From: Halobacillus amylolyticus
GTDB taxonomy: Bacteria > Bacillota > Bacilli > Bacillales > Halobacillaceae
DNA: 64,000 bases
Assembly (NCBI RefSeq): GCF_022921115.1
Contig: NZ_CP095075.1
Location: 1,902,001-1,966,000, forward strand
Direction: 5' to 3'
Positions 27,807 to 38,684 of the stretch are shown one piece after another (within the stretch, counting starts at the first letter, position 1; each line of letters opens with the position of its first letter). Position numbers and translations under genes: made by a program. The notes under the pieces were generated by a model that had not been told where the DNA came from, did not search any database, and saw only the letters and a list, made by a program, of their open reading frames with translations.

Positions 27807-29411
27807 TTAACCTTGAATATCACGCTTCTTATATCCGATAAAGCCCAAAATCGTTAGAACCATTGCGAAAATTGTTAATATGGAGACATTCGTAACATCC
27901 ATATCTTCAATGGGAATTTGCGGAATATGCCCATACGGTGATAGTTTACTCACCCATTCCGGAAATTGAAACAAACCGCCCATGTAAACAGCCACAAAGG
28001 AAAAGATTAAATATAACCAAGTTAACCCTGTTAATTTTGGCTCCATTCCAACAAACAATACCGCGAAACCAATCATGATCCACGTTGCAGGCAGATACAC
28101 CATTGCTGCACTATAAAAAGTACTAAAACCGATCGCATCATCCATAACGGCTCCTCCGACAACTCCTAAACCAATTGCTGCAAGGGACAGCATCACAATT
28201 CCAACGAAAATAGATAGGATGAAGTAGCTCCCCATTAGGCGCTTACGGGACACCGCTCGACCTAACAAGTGTTCCGTACGATTCTTTTTCTCTTCGGCTT
28301 TAAGCTTGAATAGTACCATTAGGGCAGGGATGGTACTAATAATGGAGAGAATTGACATTAACATCGTTATAAACTGTTCTGTTAGCGAAACCCCCTCCAC
28401 AGGTGTTAAGAGATCTTCCATCATATCTATATTTGCAAAAATGGACTCTAGATCACCTAATACCGAACCATAGGATGCTCCGATCATAAATATGCCTATC
28501 CCCCATGCAATTAATCCTGTGCGCTGAATTCTTAAGGCAAGACCGAACGGACTTTGTAAAAATGCAGTGGCATGTTTCCTTCCAGGTTTCGATGGCAAAA
28601 ATCCAGATCCCAGGTCACGAATCGCATTCAGATAAAGCGCAAGTACAGCTAACACACCCGCCACACCTACCGTTAGTAAAATCGGCCACCAGTAGTTATT
28701 AACATAAACTTCCGCACCTAACACCCAGCCAAGTGGGGAAAGCCATGAAAGAGTTTCGTTTCCCACATCGCCAATTGCCCGCATAAGATAGGCGATGCCC
28801 AGGACAGCGAACGATAGACCTGTTGCCCCTCGGGAACCTTTCGAAAGTTGGGCAGAAAGTGCAGTGAGGCTTGCGAAGAAGAATCCGGTGGCTCCTAAAG
28901 CCGCACCGTATAGAAGGGAGCCCTCTAAATCCATGCTTTCAAGTCCTAACGCGTACAGGCCAAATCCAATTAATAACGCTAATAATACATTCGTGCCAAA
29001 CAAAACAGAAATTGTGGCATTTAAATTAGCTAGCCGCCCAGCAGGAAGAGACCGAATCATTTCAACACGCCCATCTTCTTCATTCGCCCGTGTATGACGG
29101 GTAACAAGTAAAATACTCATAATTCCAACGACTACCGCTGTCATGAGTAATGTTTGATGAGCCATCATAGCTCCGAACGTATAGTTTTCTAACCCATAAC
29201 CTTGACCGACCATCGCTGTCATGGCAGGGTTACCCATTGTTTCAGCAATAGCCTCTCTATCTTGCTTTGTCGCGTATAAATCAGTAAATGACACGGCCAC
29301 TAAAAATGTAAAAGCAGATAGCGCCACTAACCAAACAGGAATGCGAATACGATCCTGTCGTACTATGAAACGGGAGAGTTCCATCGATTTACTGTATAAC
29401 TGTTTTGACAT
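27807..29411 (-). CDS. ABC exporter permease (antibiotic/polyketide exporter type)
   Basis: A 534-residue membrane protein with about twelve hydrophobic segments in two halves, separated near residue 275 by the basic loop FLPSKPGRKHATAFLQ. Cytoplasmic loops RHTRANEEDGRVEMIRSLPAGRL and the EEKKNRTEHLLGRAVSRKRL repeat are typical of the YhaP/TipB-like exporter permeases. Its start overlaps the ATPase stop by one base (TAATG). With the upstream ATPase it should export an amphipathic compound; the substrate is unknown. Confidence 0.88.
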   Translation of the reverse strand: MSKQLYSKSMELSRFIVRQDRIRIPVWLVALSAFTFLVAVSFTDLYATKQDREAIAETMGNPAMTAMVGQGYGLENYTFGAMMAHQTLLMTAVVVGIMSILLVTRHTRANEEDGRVEMIRSLPAGRLANLNATISVLFGTNVLLALLIGFGLYALGLESMDLEGSLLYGAALGATGFFFASLTALSAQLSKGSRGATGLSFAVLGIAYLMRAIGDVGNETLSWLSPLGWVLGAEVYVNNYWWPILLTVGVAGVLAVLALYLNAIRDLGSGFLPSKPGRKHATAFLQSPFGLALRIQRTGLIAWGIGIFMIGASYGSVLGDLESIFANIDMMEDLLTPVEGVSLTEQFITMLMSILSIISTIPALMVLFKLKAEEKKNRTEHLLGRAVSRKRLMGSYFILSIFVGIVMLSLAAIGLGVVGGAVMDDAIGFSTFYSAAMVYLPATWIMIGFAVLFVGMEPKLTGLTWLYLIFSFVAVYMGGLFQFPEWVSKLSPYGHIPQIPIEDMDVTNVSILTIFAMVLTILGFIGYKKRDIQG

Positions 29412-30328
29412 TATGCCTTCCCCCCTGCTCCTGACTTGTTAGCAGGTTGATCCCCCTCGTAATGACGCATGAATAAATCCTCTAAGTTCGGTGGTGCGCT
29501 TTCTAATTTTACTACCCCGAACTGACTTACATACTTGATCACATTGTCCATATTAGGGATATCTACTTGAAATGAAAGTGCTTGACCTTTCTCTCTGATA
29601 TCGTGCACACCTTTTAATTCGTGTAAAGCAGTAATGGGTTGCTTCGTTTCGAGAAGAAAAGTTGTTCTTGTTAAGTGCCTCAACTCATTTAAAGTACCGG
29701 TTTCGATCATCTTTCCTTGACGAATGATCCCGACTTTGTCGCACAATTTTTCAACTTCGGATAAAATGTGACTGGAAAGCAGAATACTTTTCCCGTCTCT
29801 TTTCGCTTCCAACACGCATTCTTGGAACACCCTCTCCATCAATGGATCAAGCCCCGATGTCGGCTCATCTAAAATATACAAATCTGCATCTGAGGAAAAG
29901 GCGGCAACGAGCGCGACCTTTTGCCTGTTGCCTTTTGAATATGTTCCACACTTTTTGGTTGGATCTAAATCAAATTTCTTCGTTAGCTCCTGACGTCTGC
30001 TTTTATTTATCGTTCCCCGTAACTTCATAAATAAATCGATCACTTCTCCACCTGTTAAATTCGGCCACAAATTCATATCCCCAGGAACATACGCAATACG
30101 CTTATGAATTTCAACTGCTTCTTTCCAAGCATCCATGCCAAAAATCTTTGCTTCCCCTGCTGTTGCCTTTATAATTCCCAGCAACAAACGTATAGTAGTC
30201 GATTTCCCAGCACCGTTAGGACCAATGAAACCATAAACTTCCCCTTTATTCACTTCAATGTCAACACCATCTAAGGCAGTAAAATTCCCAAACTTTTTCG
30301 TTAAGTTATTTGTTCTAAGGATAGTCAT
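29411..30328 (-). CDS. ABC transporter ATP-binding protein
   Basis: A 305-residue drug-exporter-type ATPase. Walker A GPNGAGKSTT (about 38), signature YSKGNRQKV (about 135, a variant with Asn for the usual Gly), Walker B DLYILDEPTSGLDPL (about 155) and H-loop LLSSHILSE. A C-terminal extension of about 90 residues follows, as in export ATPases. It is the second gene of a regulator-ATPase-permease operon. AGGAGGATTAG precedes the ATG. Confidence 0.92.
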   Translation of the reverse strand: MTILRTNNLTKKFGNFTALDGVDIEVNKGEVYGFIGPNGAGKSTTIRLLLGIIKATAGEAKIFGMDAWKEAVEIHKRIAYVPGDMNLWPNLTGGEVIDLFMKLRGTINKSRRQELTKKFDLDPTKKCGTYSKGNRQKVALVAAFSSDADLYILDEPTSGLDPLMERVFQECVLEAKRDGKSILLSSHILSEVEKLCDKVGIIRQGKMIETGTLNELRHLTRTTFLLETKQPITALHELKGVHDIREKGQALSFQVDIPNMDNVIKYVSQFGVVKLESAPPNLEDLFMRHYEGDQPANKSGAGGKA

Positions 30329-30341
30329 TTCTAATCCTCCT

Positions 30342-30914
30342 CTATTTATAAAAACATGATTTTAGCACCTCAATATATCCGTGGAATTCCTCCCAATAGG
30401 GTTCAAAATCGATTGAGGCCAGTTTTTGACCTTTGAGCCGGTTTGTTAACTCGTTCTGGTATCCTTCCATCGACCAACGAATAAGCTGAAACGCCTTATC
30501 TACATCGACATCATCTCGGAATAACCTTCTATCAATCTTTTCATACAGCTTCGAGTAACCTAATTTTTGTAATTCCTCAATTCGAACTTTTAAATCCGCA
30601 GGTATTTCTGATTCATCAGTTAATAGGAGGCTGCCCAGGAAATTAAAAATAGCTGGATTCTCTGTATATGCCTTCATTTTGATTCGGGATGCTTGCAGAA
30701 GCCGTTCGATAAAATCGGGTTCTGCCGTATCAATAAGGTTTATATACTCATTAATCGTGAAGTCGAGATTGTAATCAATTAGATATTGATAAAGCTCCTT
30801 TTTATTTTTGAAATAATAAAAGAGCATTCCCTTCCCTATGCCAGCACTCTTTACCATTCGATTTGTTGAAGCTTGCTCAAATCCGTTCTCACCAAATTCT
30901 TTAATAATAACCAT
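30342..30914 (-). CDS. TetR/AcrR regulator, probably N-terminally shortened
   Basis: A 190-residue TetR-family protein. The HTH is intact (EQASTNRMVKSAGIGKGMLFYYF, quoted in part), followed by a helical ligand domain. The first helix normally starts 12-20 residues earlier. Here an in-frame stop lies just upstream, and a matching segment (GRIIK) is present in another frame, so a one-base shift near 30915-30925 is likely. The ATG lacks a well-spaced ribosome binding site. It lies 13 bases before the exporter ATPase gene and probably regulates it. Confidence 0.75.
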   Translation of the reverse strand: MVIIKEFGENGFEQASTNRMVKSAGIGKGMLFYYFKNKKELYQYLIDYNLDFTINEYINLIDTAEPDFIERLLQASRIKMKAYTENPAIFNFLGSLLLTDESEIPADLKVRIEELQKLGYSKLYEKIDRRLFRDDVDVDKAFQLIRWSMEGYQNELTNRLKGQKLASIDFEPYWEEFHGYIEVLKSCFYK

Positions 30915-30949
30915 GTATAGGCTTTATGATCCTTCCAATACTCTAAGAC

Positions 30950-31591
30950 CTAGTCCAGTCTTATAGCACATCGATCTGCTAACGGACATTGATTACATAT
31001 AGGTTTTGCTCTACAGTGCTCCTTCGCATGTGCAACTAGAAGGGCATGAAATTCATCAAACAGCCTCAATTCTCTTGGCAACTCCGCTTCCACTTTCTGT
31101 CTAAAGACATCATATGATTTTGGCATATCCAATCCGAACCGATAGAAAATCCTTCTGGTATAAGCATCCACTACAAATATTGGCTTTTCAAATGCATAAA
31201 GCAGCATAACATCAGCTGTTTCCCGGCCAATACCACTTATGGCCAATAACTCTTTCCGCAATGGCCCTCTTTCCAGCTTTTTTATCTTATCAACGTCATA
31301 TTCATATGTTCTAAACCACTCTAAATAGGCTTTTATCCTCTTTGCTTTAATATTGAAAAAACCACTTGACCTTATAAGTTGGGCAAGTTCGTCGAGAGGT
31401 AATTTTTCAATTGCTTCAGGTTCTAGAAATGGCTTTACTTTTAAGAGGGCTTTCTCAACATTACGCCAGTTAGTGTTTTGAACTAAGATCGCTCCAACCA
31501 TCATTTCAAATGATGTCTCGGCTGGCCACCAGCCTTGAGGGCCATAATGGTCGAACAGCCTGTCATAGATGATTTGATATTCGTTCTTCAT
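30950..31591 (-). CDS. HhH-GPD DNA glycosylase, endonuclease III-like (MagIII-type)
   Basis: A 213-residue base-excision repair glycosylase. The helix-hairpin-helix is LLAISGIGRETADVMLL (about 120-136), and the catalytic Asp is in VVDAYTRRIF (about 145). The Lys that marks bifunctional endonuclease III is Glu here (GRETAD), as in MagIII 3-methyladenine glycosylases, suggesting a monofunctional alkylation-repair enzyme. A four-Cys iron-sulfur loop, CRAKPICNQCPLADRC, closes the protein. AGGTAATA precedes the ATG. It lies upstream of the TetR gene, same strand. Confidence 0.88.
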   Translation of the reverse strand: MKNEYQIIYDRLFDHYGPQGWWPAETSFEMMVGAILVQNTNWRNVEKALLKVKPFLEPEAIEKLPLDELAQLIRSSGFFNIKAKRIKAYLEWFRTYEYDVDKIKKLERGPLRKELLAISGIGRETADVMLLYAFEKPIFVVDAYTRRIFYRFGLDMPKSYDVFRQKVEAELPRELRLFDEFHALLVAHAKEHCRAKPICNQCPLADRCAIRLD

Positions 31592-31759
31592 TATTACCTC
31601 CGCTTTCTTTCTGTAGCAGTTACATTATATCAGGTTTAATCAGGAGGAATTTTAGGAGCGCATAATGCCATTCCTTCATTCAATCCAAGAAATTCTTCTA
31701 AGCTTTTTTCATTAATTAATCTTTATTGCAAATGATAAAGGGGAAGGGTGGTGTTTAAT

Positions 31760-31915
31760 ATGGCTAAGGATGTGCTTTGCGAGGTCAATAATTGCATCTA
31801 TTGGGGTGAAGGCAACGTTTGTAATGCCGATCGGATCTACGTGGTTACCCACAAACAAGCAAGAGCCAGAACAACAGAGGAAACGGATTGTAAAACGTTT
31901 GAACCAAAAGGATAA
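31760..31915 (+). CDS. DUF1540 domain protein
   Basis: A 51-residue Cys-rich protein with the DUF1540 pattern: LCEVNNCIYWGEGNVCNAD, then a C-terminal DCKTF. Four cysteines could bind a metal. In Bacillales such proteins are often sporulation-associated, but the function is unknown. GGGAAGGGTGG lies eight bases before the ATG. A terminator follows at once. Confidence 0.85.
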   Translation: MAKDVLCEVNNCIYWGEGNVCNADRIYVVTHKQARARTTEETDCKTFEPKG

Positions 31916-31940
31916 TGCTACTCCCTTTAATAAACGACCG

Positions 31941-31972
31941 AAGAGGCTCTTCTAATTTGGAGGAGCCTTTTT
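31941..31972 (+). terminator. terminator after the DUF1540 gene
   Basis: GAGGCTCTTC and GGAGGAGCCT form an imperfect stem followed by TTTTTG, 26 bases after the stop. Confidence 0.7.
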
Positions 31973-32115
31973 GCCTAAAGTCCATCAAACATCATTTGTT
32001 GATCGAAAGACGTAACAAAAATCAACCTTGCCACGAAAGATGATTAGTCGGTTGAAACACTTTCCATAATCTACATAGAATATACGGAGATCTATTACCT
32101 ATGGAGGTGTTTACA

Positions 32116-32610
32116 TTGATTCATACGGTGAAACCAGGTGAAACACTTACTCAAATATCACAAGATTATCGTACCCCGGTGTCTGCGATTATTCAGGCTA
32201 ATCCAGCCATTAATCCAAATATCATTTATCCTGGACAGTCCATTGTTATACCAGGCTTTCCGCCCGTAAATACCATCCCATACCACATTGATGTGTCAGT
32301 TAACAGTCGCAGGTTAACTTTACTCAGAGATGGTATCCAGCAAAAACAGTACCCGATAGCGGTCGGAAGGATGTTGCACGGGACACCAGTAGGGAGCTTT
32401 ATAATCATTAATAAAGCGCCCAATCCTGGAGGGCCATTCGGGACGATGTGGATGAGTTTATCGAAAGAGCACTATGGAATTCACGGAACAAATGATCCGA
32501 GTTCGATTGGTAAAGCTGTATCAAGAGGTTGTATCCGGATGTACAATAATGATGTAGAGGAATTAGCAAGTATGATTCCAGTCGGAACACCGGTTTCCAT
32601 ACATCTCTGA
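32116..32610 (+). CDS. LysM-containing L,D-transpeptidase (YkuD family)
   Basis: A 164-residue wall enzyme. An N-terminal LysM motif ([17 protein letters not shown] to [11 protein letters not shown]) binds peptidoglycan. The YkuD catalytic domain follows, with HGTN and the nucleophile motif SRGCIRM. It should form 3-3 peptide cross-links or related amide bonds in the wall or spore cortex. There is no signal peptide, as in B. subtilis YkuD. The start is a TTG with GGAGG seven bases upstream. The in-frame ATG five codons earlier overlaps that site and is unlikely. Confidence 0.9.
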   Translation: MIHTVKPGETLTQISQDYRTPVSAIIQANPAINPNIIYPGQSIVIPGFPPVNTIPYHIDVSVNSRRLTLLRDGIQQKQYPIAVGRMLHGTPVGSFIIINKAPNPGGPFGTMWMSLSKEHYGIHGTNDPSSIGKAVSRGCIRMYNNDVEELASMIPVGTPVSIHL

Positions 32611-32764
32611 TTTGCTTAATGTGTAGGCTTTTCTGCTTTAATTTAACAATAATCTATCCCATTTTGCCGCTTTTCCATCTTAGTCTGCCTTTGCTAAAAT
32701 TACCCTTCATTTTCAGTGCATGAATTCATTGCATTTATTCATACTACGGTCAGAGGTGTTAGCA

Positions 32765-33625
32765 ATGAAATTCATGGTCCTATCTTTTCTTTTATTCTTT
32801 ATACTACCCCAAGAAAATATCACTGACTATTTTTCGGTTACGAATGATGGGGAAACCGTCGCGCGGGTCAACAGAACTGATTTTACCATTCCCTACCTTG
32901 ATGAAAAGTTCATCGATAAAGTCAGACTCGAAACATTTATGGATGACTTAGACAAGAAATTAGCTAGATCACCAATAAATGCAACTATTGATGGGGATGG
33001 TAACATTGTTCAAGGAAAAGCTGGAACTAAGGTAAATCATACAAAATTAGCTAAACGATATTACCATTATTTTTATTCCCATGGTTCAGTGAAGACTACC
33101 GTACCTATGATTCCCGACTATCCTCAAGTAGATGGTGAGTTACTCGCAGATATAAGAACACAGCAAATTGGAAACTATCTAACCTTTTTTAAGAAGAGCA
33201 ACAGTGAACGGACGAACAATATTGATCTTGCGACAAAGGCTATCAATAATCATGTTGTATTCCCTGGGGAGACGTTTTCCTTTAATCAAGTAGTTGGAAA
33301 ACGAACAAAAGAAAGAGGGTATTTACGCGCCCCCGTTATTGTGAAAGGAGAATTAGCTGAAGACATTGGCGGTGGAATTTGCCAAGTGTCCTCTACTTTA
33401 TTTAATGCAGCAGATGATGCCGGACTCAAAATTATCGAGCGCTATTCTCACAGTAGGCAAGTCCCTTATGTCCCGCCAGGACGGGATGCTACGGTTAGCT
33501 GGTATGGCCCTGATTTCACTTTTAAAAACGACTATAACCAGCCTGTACTAATCCAGGCTAAATCCGTAAATGGCCAAATGACGGTCCAAATCCTCTCTTC
33601 AGACAGGCTCAGGCAACATGAATGA
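32765..33625 (+). CDS. VanW family protein (YoaR-like)
   Basis: A 286-residue exported protein. A hydrophobic N-terminus (MKFMVLSFLLFFILP) acts as signal or anchor. A peptidoglycan-binding-like region follows, and the VanW domain occupies the C-terminal half: NNIDLATKAINNHVVFPGE, GGGICQVSSTLFNAA and ATVSWYGPDFTF. VanW proteins accompany wall metabolism and vancomycin loci but have no proven activity. The ATG at 32765 has AGAGGTG seven bases upstream. It lies 155 bases after the transpeptidase and may share a wall-related role. Confidence 0.88.
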   Translation: MKFMVLSFLLFFILPQENITDYFSVTNDGETVARVNRTDFTIPYLDEKFIDKVRLETFMDDLDKKLARSPINATIDGDGNIVQGKAGTKVNHTKLAKRYYHYFYSHGSVKTTVPMIPDYPQVDGELLADIRTQQIGNYLTFFKKSNSERTNNIDLATKAINNHVVFPGETFSFNQVVGKRTKERGYLRAPVIVKGELAEDIGGGICQVSSTLFNAADDAGLKIIERYSHSRQVPYVPPGRDATVSWYGPDFTFKNDYNQPVLIQAKSVNGQMTVQILSSDRLRQHE

Positions 33626-33970
33626 TGCCCTTAGGATTTCACAAGTTGAAAAAGACACTCCTCGCTCTTCACCCCTATTGATCGACAACAGCACGTGATG
33701 CAATAGTATCACCCATCCCTTGCCAGCAACGCAGAGATCGTGTTGTTGGCGGATTGATCATCCATCACTCTTTCGAGAAAAATAAAAGTAAGCCCTTCTA
33801 ATTTAAATCCATTCAAATCTTAAATACCTACAGGTAAAAAGGGTTCTATGACACTGAACCTCTATCACGACTCTGACAAAACAAACTCTTTGATCAGGAC
33901 ATGCGTGGCTACGCTATCCACAAATTTGAGTATATTAATAGTAAGTCAAAAGATCAAAGGAGGAAATGGA
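33626..33970. other. intergenic region with an imperfect long inverted repeat
   Basis: No gene seen. CAACAGCACG near 33690 can pair with CGTGTTGTTG near 33745, a possible VanW terminator without a T tract. The right end must hold the promoter of the acidic protein gene. Confidence 0.35.
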
Positions 33971-34312
33971 ATGGGTAGAAAAAAGAGAGATCAATGGGAT
34001 CGCAACGACGATCAAACTCAAGGCCTTTTTGATGAAAATGGAAATCAAAGATTTTCTGTTTCAAAGGCAAAAGCAAAAGTAGATTTCGAGAATGAAATTG
34101 AAAATGATAATGAGAGTGAAAGCGAGTCAAAGAGCAAAAACTACAATTTTGCCAGCGTTAAAGACAGTGGAAACTCTTATGTTGATGTAGAAGTTGACTC
34201 CGAGTCTAAAGCAAAGGTCCGCAAAGAATCCGATGAAGAGCAGGATGATCAAGTAGCAGGCGCTGAAGACGAACAGGACGGTCGACGTCGACGCAAGCAT
34301 TATGAGTGTTAA
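33971..34312 (+). CDS. acidic, Arg-tailed protein, spore-coat-like composition
   Basis: A 113-residue very polar protein, family not recognised. It starts basic (MGRKKRDQWDR), has an acidic Ser/Glu/Lys repeat (DNESESESKSKNYNF, then VDVEVDSESKAKV) and ends DGRRRRKHYEC. There is no signal or membrane segment. An AAAGGAGG site sits seven bases before the ATG. The next gene also starts MGR and ends in an Arg tail, so the two are probably functionally linked. The composition recalls spore coat or crust proteins, but this is inference. Confidence 0.7.
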   Translation: MGRKKRDQWDRNDDQTQGLFDENGNQRFSVSKAKAKVDFENEIENDNESESESKSKNYNFASVKDSGNSYVDVEVDSESKAKVRKESDEEQDDQVAGAEDEQDGRRRRKHYEC

Positions 34313-34321
34313 TAACTAGTT

Positions 34322-34347
34322 GAAGTGGGATAAATTTATCCCACTTC
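34322..34347 (+). terminator. perfect palindromic hairpin between the two Arg-tailed genes
   Basis: A 26-base perfect palindrome, GAAGTGGGATAAA with its complement, followed by TATTAAAC. It may partly terminate, or protect the upstream message. Confidence 0.6.
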
Positions 34348-34373
34348 TATTAAACTTAAAGTGAGGTGACGTT

Positions 34374-34673
34374 ATGGGACGTTCAAATGATAATATGTAT
34401 CCATTCGAGACTAAGGGCGAGGTTTTACCTTATAGGAACTCGAACGATTCTTCAATTATGTCCAGCGGAAATTCCGATGTTGATGTAAGTGTTCTTGTTG
34501 ATACGACACCGATGGCCTATGCTATGCTGTGCTCATTATTAGCTTCAGATCAAATGACTGAAAAAGAATTTAGATCAGCTGTTCGGAAACTAGAAGACTT
34601 TTCAAAAAGTAAATGTAAATCTAAGAACGATGTTTCTGATAGACTATCCGATGAAAGAAGACGAAGAAAGTAA
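34374..34673 (+). CDS. second Arg-tailed protein, spore-coat-like
   Basis: A 99-residue protein. N-terminal MGRSNDNMYPFETKG, central SGNSDVDVSVLVDTTPMAYAML (quoted in part) with a short hydrophobic helix, a Lys/Ser-rich stretch and a tail ERRRRK. The DVDVSV-type run recalls spore coat CotX/CotV-like strands, but similarity is weak and I do not assign the family. GTGAGGTGACG lies before the ATG. It is paired with the preceding gene. Confidence 0.65.
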   Translation: MGRSNDNMYPFETKGEVLPYRNSNDSSIMSSGNSDVDVSVLVDTTPMAYAMLCSLLASDQMTEKEFRSAVRKLEDFSKSKCKSKNDVSDRLSDERRRRK

Positions 34674-34914
34674 TGATTTGTTTTGCTATCTTCGTATTTT
34701 AAGGCTCCAAACATTTAAAATTCCCCCACCATCCCGAATTAAACAAAATAAAGCCCCCCTTCTTAACCATGTATTCAATACTTAGTTCGGGATGGTCAAA
34801 TTCTTCAAATCAAATGCTTAGAAGACTCCCCTACACTCTAACCATGCTATCAGTGTAACCGCATCTCCCTAAGAAGCCTTACTTTATGAAAATACAAACC
34901 CTTCTATTTAGGTA

Positions 34915-34942
34915 TTGTTTTCGACAAAACTCGTGCTATACT
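34915..34942 (+). promoter_or_regulatory. promoter of the xpt-pbuX operon
   Basis: TTGTTT and TATACT hexamers separated by 16 bases, 22 bases upstream of the riboswitch aptamer. SigA-type. Confidence 0.6.
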
Positions 34943-34964
34943 ATTGGTACATTCGAATATCATA

Positions 34965-35037
34965 TTTTTCATATAATCGCGGGGATATGGCCTGCAAGTT
35001 TCTACCGGTTTACCGTAAATGAACCGACTATGAAAAG
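34965..35037 (+). promoter_or_regulatory. guanine-type purine riboswitch
   Basis: Aptamer with P1 TTTTTCATA / TATGAAAAG, conserved core TATAATCGCGGGGATATGG and TTTCTACCGG, and J3/1 CCGACTATG. The C before TATG (CCGAC) indicates guanine or xanthine-class rather than adenine specificity. It matches the xpt leader of B. subtilis. Confidence 0.95.
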
Positions 35038-35096
35038 CAGCAAAGTGTTGAGATGATGCCTGCTCGTGCTCTCTTTTCATTTGTTTTTGTTTTTTC

Positions 35097-37065
<1,969 letters not shown>

Positions 37066-37085
37066 ACAGAATAGTAATCTAGGTA

Positions 37086-37119
37086 GGCCAGCAGAATGTT
37101 TGATTCTGCTGGCTTTTTT
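37086..37119 (+). terminator. terminator, CCAGCAGAAT family
   Basis: GGCCAGCAGAAT / ATTCTGCTGGC with TTTTTT, 20 bases after pbuX. Same stem as at 17234. Confidence 0.9.
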
Positions 37120-37136
37120 ATGTAAGAAGAAAAACC

Positions 37137-38018
37137 TTATCTATATTCTCTAATGCCATTATTAAAAGCCCCTACATCATTGTTTTCAATCCCAAATAAA
37201 GCTTCTTGTAAGGCAAATGTACTTTTATAAAACTTCATTCGTTTCAAAATATGATCTATCCCAGGATAATGACTTGTAAGCATATTTAAAAATTCTTCTC
37301 CGTAACTTGATAAGATGCCAGCAAAGTCATACGCTGGATCACCTAAATATGAACCTCCAAAGTCGATAACACCCGTGATTTTGTTTTGATCAGAACTGTA
37401 TAAAATATTTGAGGCTCCAAAATCTCCATGAATGAGACACGGTGTAAAGTTAAAGTGTGACCCGTCACTTAAATAGGCTTCGAAGCGTTCTGAAGTTTTC
37501 CTTTTTGCCTCATCTCTCATATAAGGAAACAACTTAATTTTAAAATCAACGTACAAGTCGGAAATTTCGTTATATGGATTAATCGTTTCTTTCTCAAGAG
37601 TTGGCACGACTTTTTTGACTGGAATACTATGTAACTCATTTAAAAACTGAGCTAGCTGATTCGCTATGCCCTGCAAATGACCTGCATTTTTACTAGTAGA
37701 GATTAGATTCCTCCAAAATGGCTGACCATCAATCCTTTCATATCCCATGAAAGATCGACCAGGTTCTTTACTTGCAAAGTCTTTATATATCGGTCGAGGA
37801 ATTGGCAGGGAAACGTACTCATAAATGCCATTTAAAATTTCTATTTCTAATTTTAGATGGTCGATCCCTTCTTTATATTTTGCAAATCGAAACACAAGCG
37901 AATCGTTAGCAATGAGTACATCATTGTTTTGTCCACTATCATTCATTTCTGCTGAGTATATATGTAAATTTGGATAACACTGTTTGATCCTATCGACATA
38001 GAACTTTTCTTTCTTCAT
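37137..38018 (-). CDS. aminoglycoside phosphotransferase (APH)-family kinase
   Basis: A 293-residue APH/choline-kinase-like protein. The catalytic loop is LIHGDFGASNIL (about 197-208), and the metal-binding motif is GVIDFGGSYLGDPAYD (about 218-233). These match the macrolide or aminoglycoside kinase group, but many such proteins act on other small molecules, so resistance is not implied. The ATG at 38018 has AGGAGG seven bases upstream. A MaoC-like gene lies 23 bases upstream and may be co-transcribed. Confidence 0.85.
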   Translation of the reverse strand: MKKEKFYVDRIKQCYPNLHIYSAEMNDSGQNNDVLIANDSLVFRFAKYKEGIDHLKLEIEILNGIYEYVSLPIPRPIYKDFASKEPGRSFMGYERIDGQPFWRNLISTSKNAGHLQGIANQLAQFLNELHSIPVKKVVPTLEKETINPYNEISDLYVDFKIKLFPYMRDEAKRKTSERFEAYLSDGSHFNFTPCLIHGDFGASNILYSSDQNKITGVIDFGGSYLGDPAYDFAGILSSYGEEFLNMLTSHYPGIDHILKRMKFYKSTFALQEALFGIENNDVGAFNNGIREYR

Positions 38019-38041
38019 ATTCCACCTCCTCATACTTGTTA

Positions 38042-38422
38042 TTATTGGTTTTTAATGACTCCCGAAAACTCACCTCTTACTACTTCCTTTTCCTCCTGAT
38101 TTCGGCATGAAAAAGAGGCAGTAATCAGGGTTCTCCCACCTTGATTCGCAAATTGGTCAATAATCACTTCACAAAGGATGGTATCCATTGTGAATACTGG
38201 CCTGAAAAACTCAAAAGTCATCTTACGGGCGAGGACGTTGTAGTCGCCCCCTACCTTTGTAGGCAATGTAGCCGTAAGTAATCCTTGAACAACCAACCTC
38301 CCCCGTTCATCAGGGGTCAGGTGATGAGCACCCTCATCGCCTGAGATCCTTGTGAATAATTCAACATCTTCTTCTGTAAAAGTACGTTCAAATGTAATCA
38401 TATCTCCAGCTTTTAATGCCAT
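38042..38422 (-). CDS. MaoC-like hot-dog dehydratase
   Basis: A 126-residue single hot-dog domain. The hydratase-type motif FTEEDVELFTRISGDEGAHH is seen at about 15-34, with Asp and His in the places expected for (R)-specific enoyl-CoA hydratases. GRLVVQGLLTATLPT follows. It may act on an acyl-CoA or acyl-ACP intermediate. GGGGGAAGTAGGA precedes the ATG. Transcribed towards the APH-like gene. Confidence 0.8.
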   Translation of the reverse strand: MALKAGDMITFERTFTEEDVELFTRISGDEGAHHLTPDERGRLVVQGLLTATLPTKVGGDYNVLARKMTFEFFRPVFTMDTILCEVIIDQFANQGGRTLITASFSCRNQEEKEVVRGEFSGVIKNQ

Positions 38423-38628
38423 TCCTACTTCCCCCTATTTTAAAAAGCACCTATTAATTCGCCTTATTTAATTTTACTTGTTCAATTTTTTCGCGATAAA
38501 AACCCTGTATTCATTACACATTCTATTTTCTTGATAAAAGTCCTGCTAAGTGAGCACTGGTCGCTTTTTGTGATAGTGCTTTGACTAGAGGGAACGTTCA
38601 TGATCGCTTCATCCAATAGTAATAGTTA

Positions 38629-38658
38629 AGCCAGCAGAATGTAGAGGTTCTGCTGGCT
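38629..38658. repeat. CCAGCAGAAT-family hairpin without T tract
   Basis: AGCCAGCAGAA / TTCTGCTGGCT preceded by AATAGTTA, the same flank as at 17234. No T run follows on either strand, so it is probably a displaced or decayed terminator. No plus-strand gene lies to its left. Confidence 0.6.
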
Positions 38659-38684
38659 GGCTGATCCTTATTTAGAGGATATTC

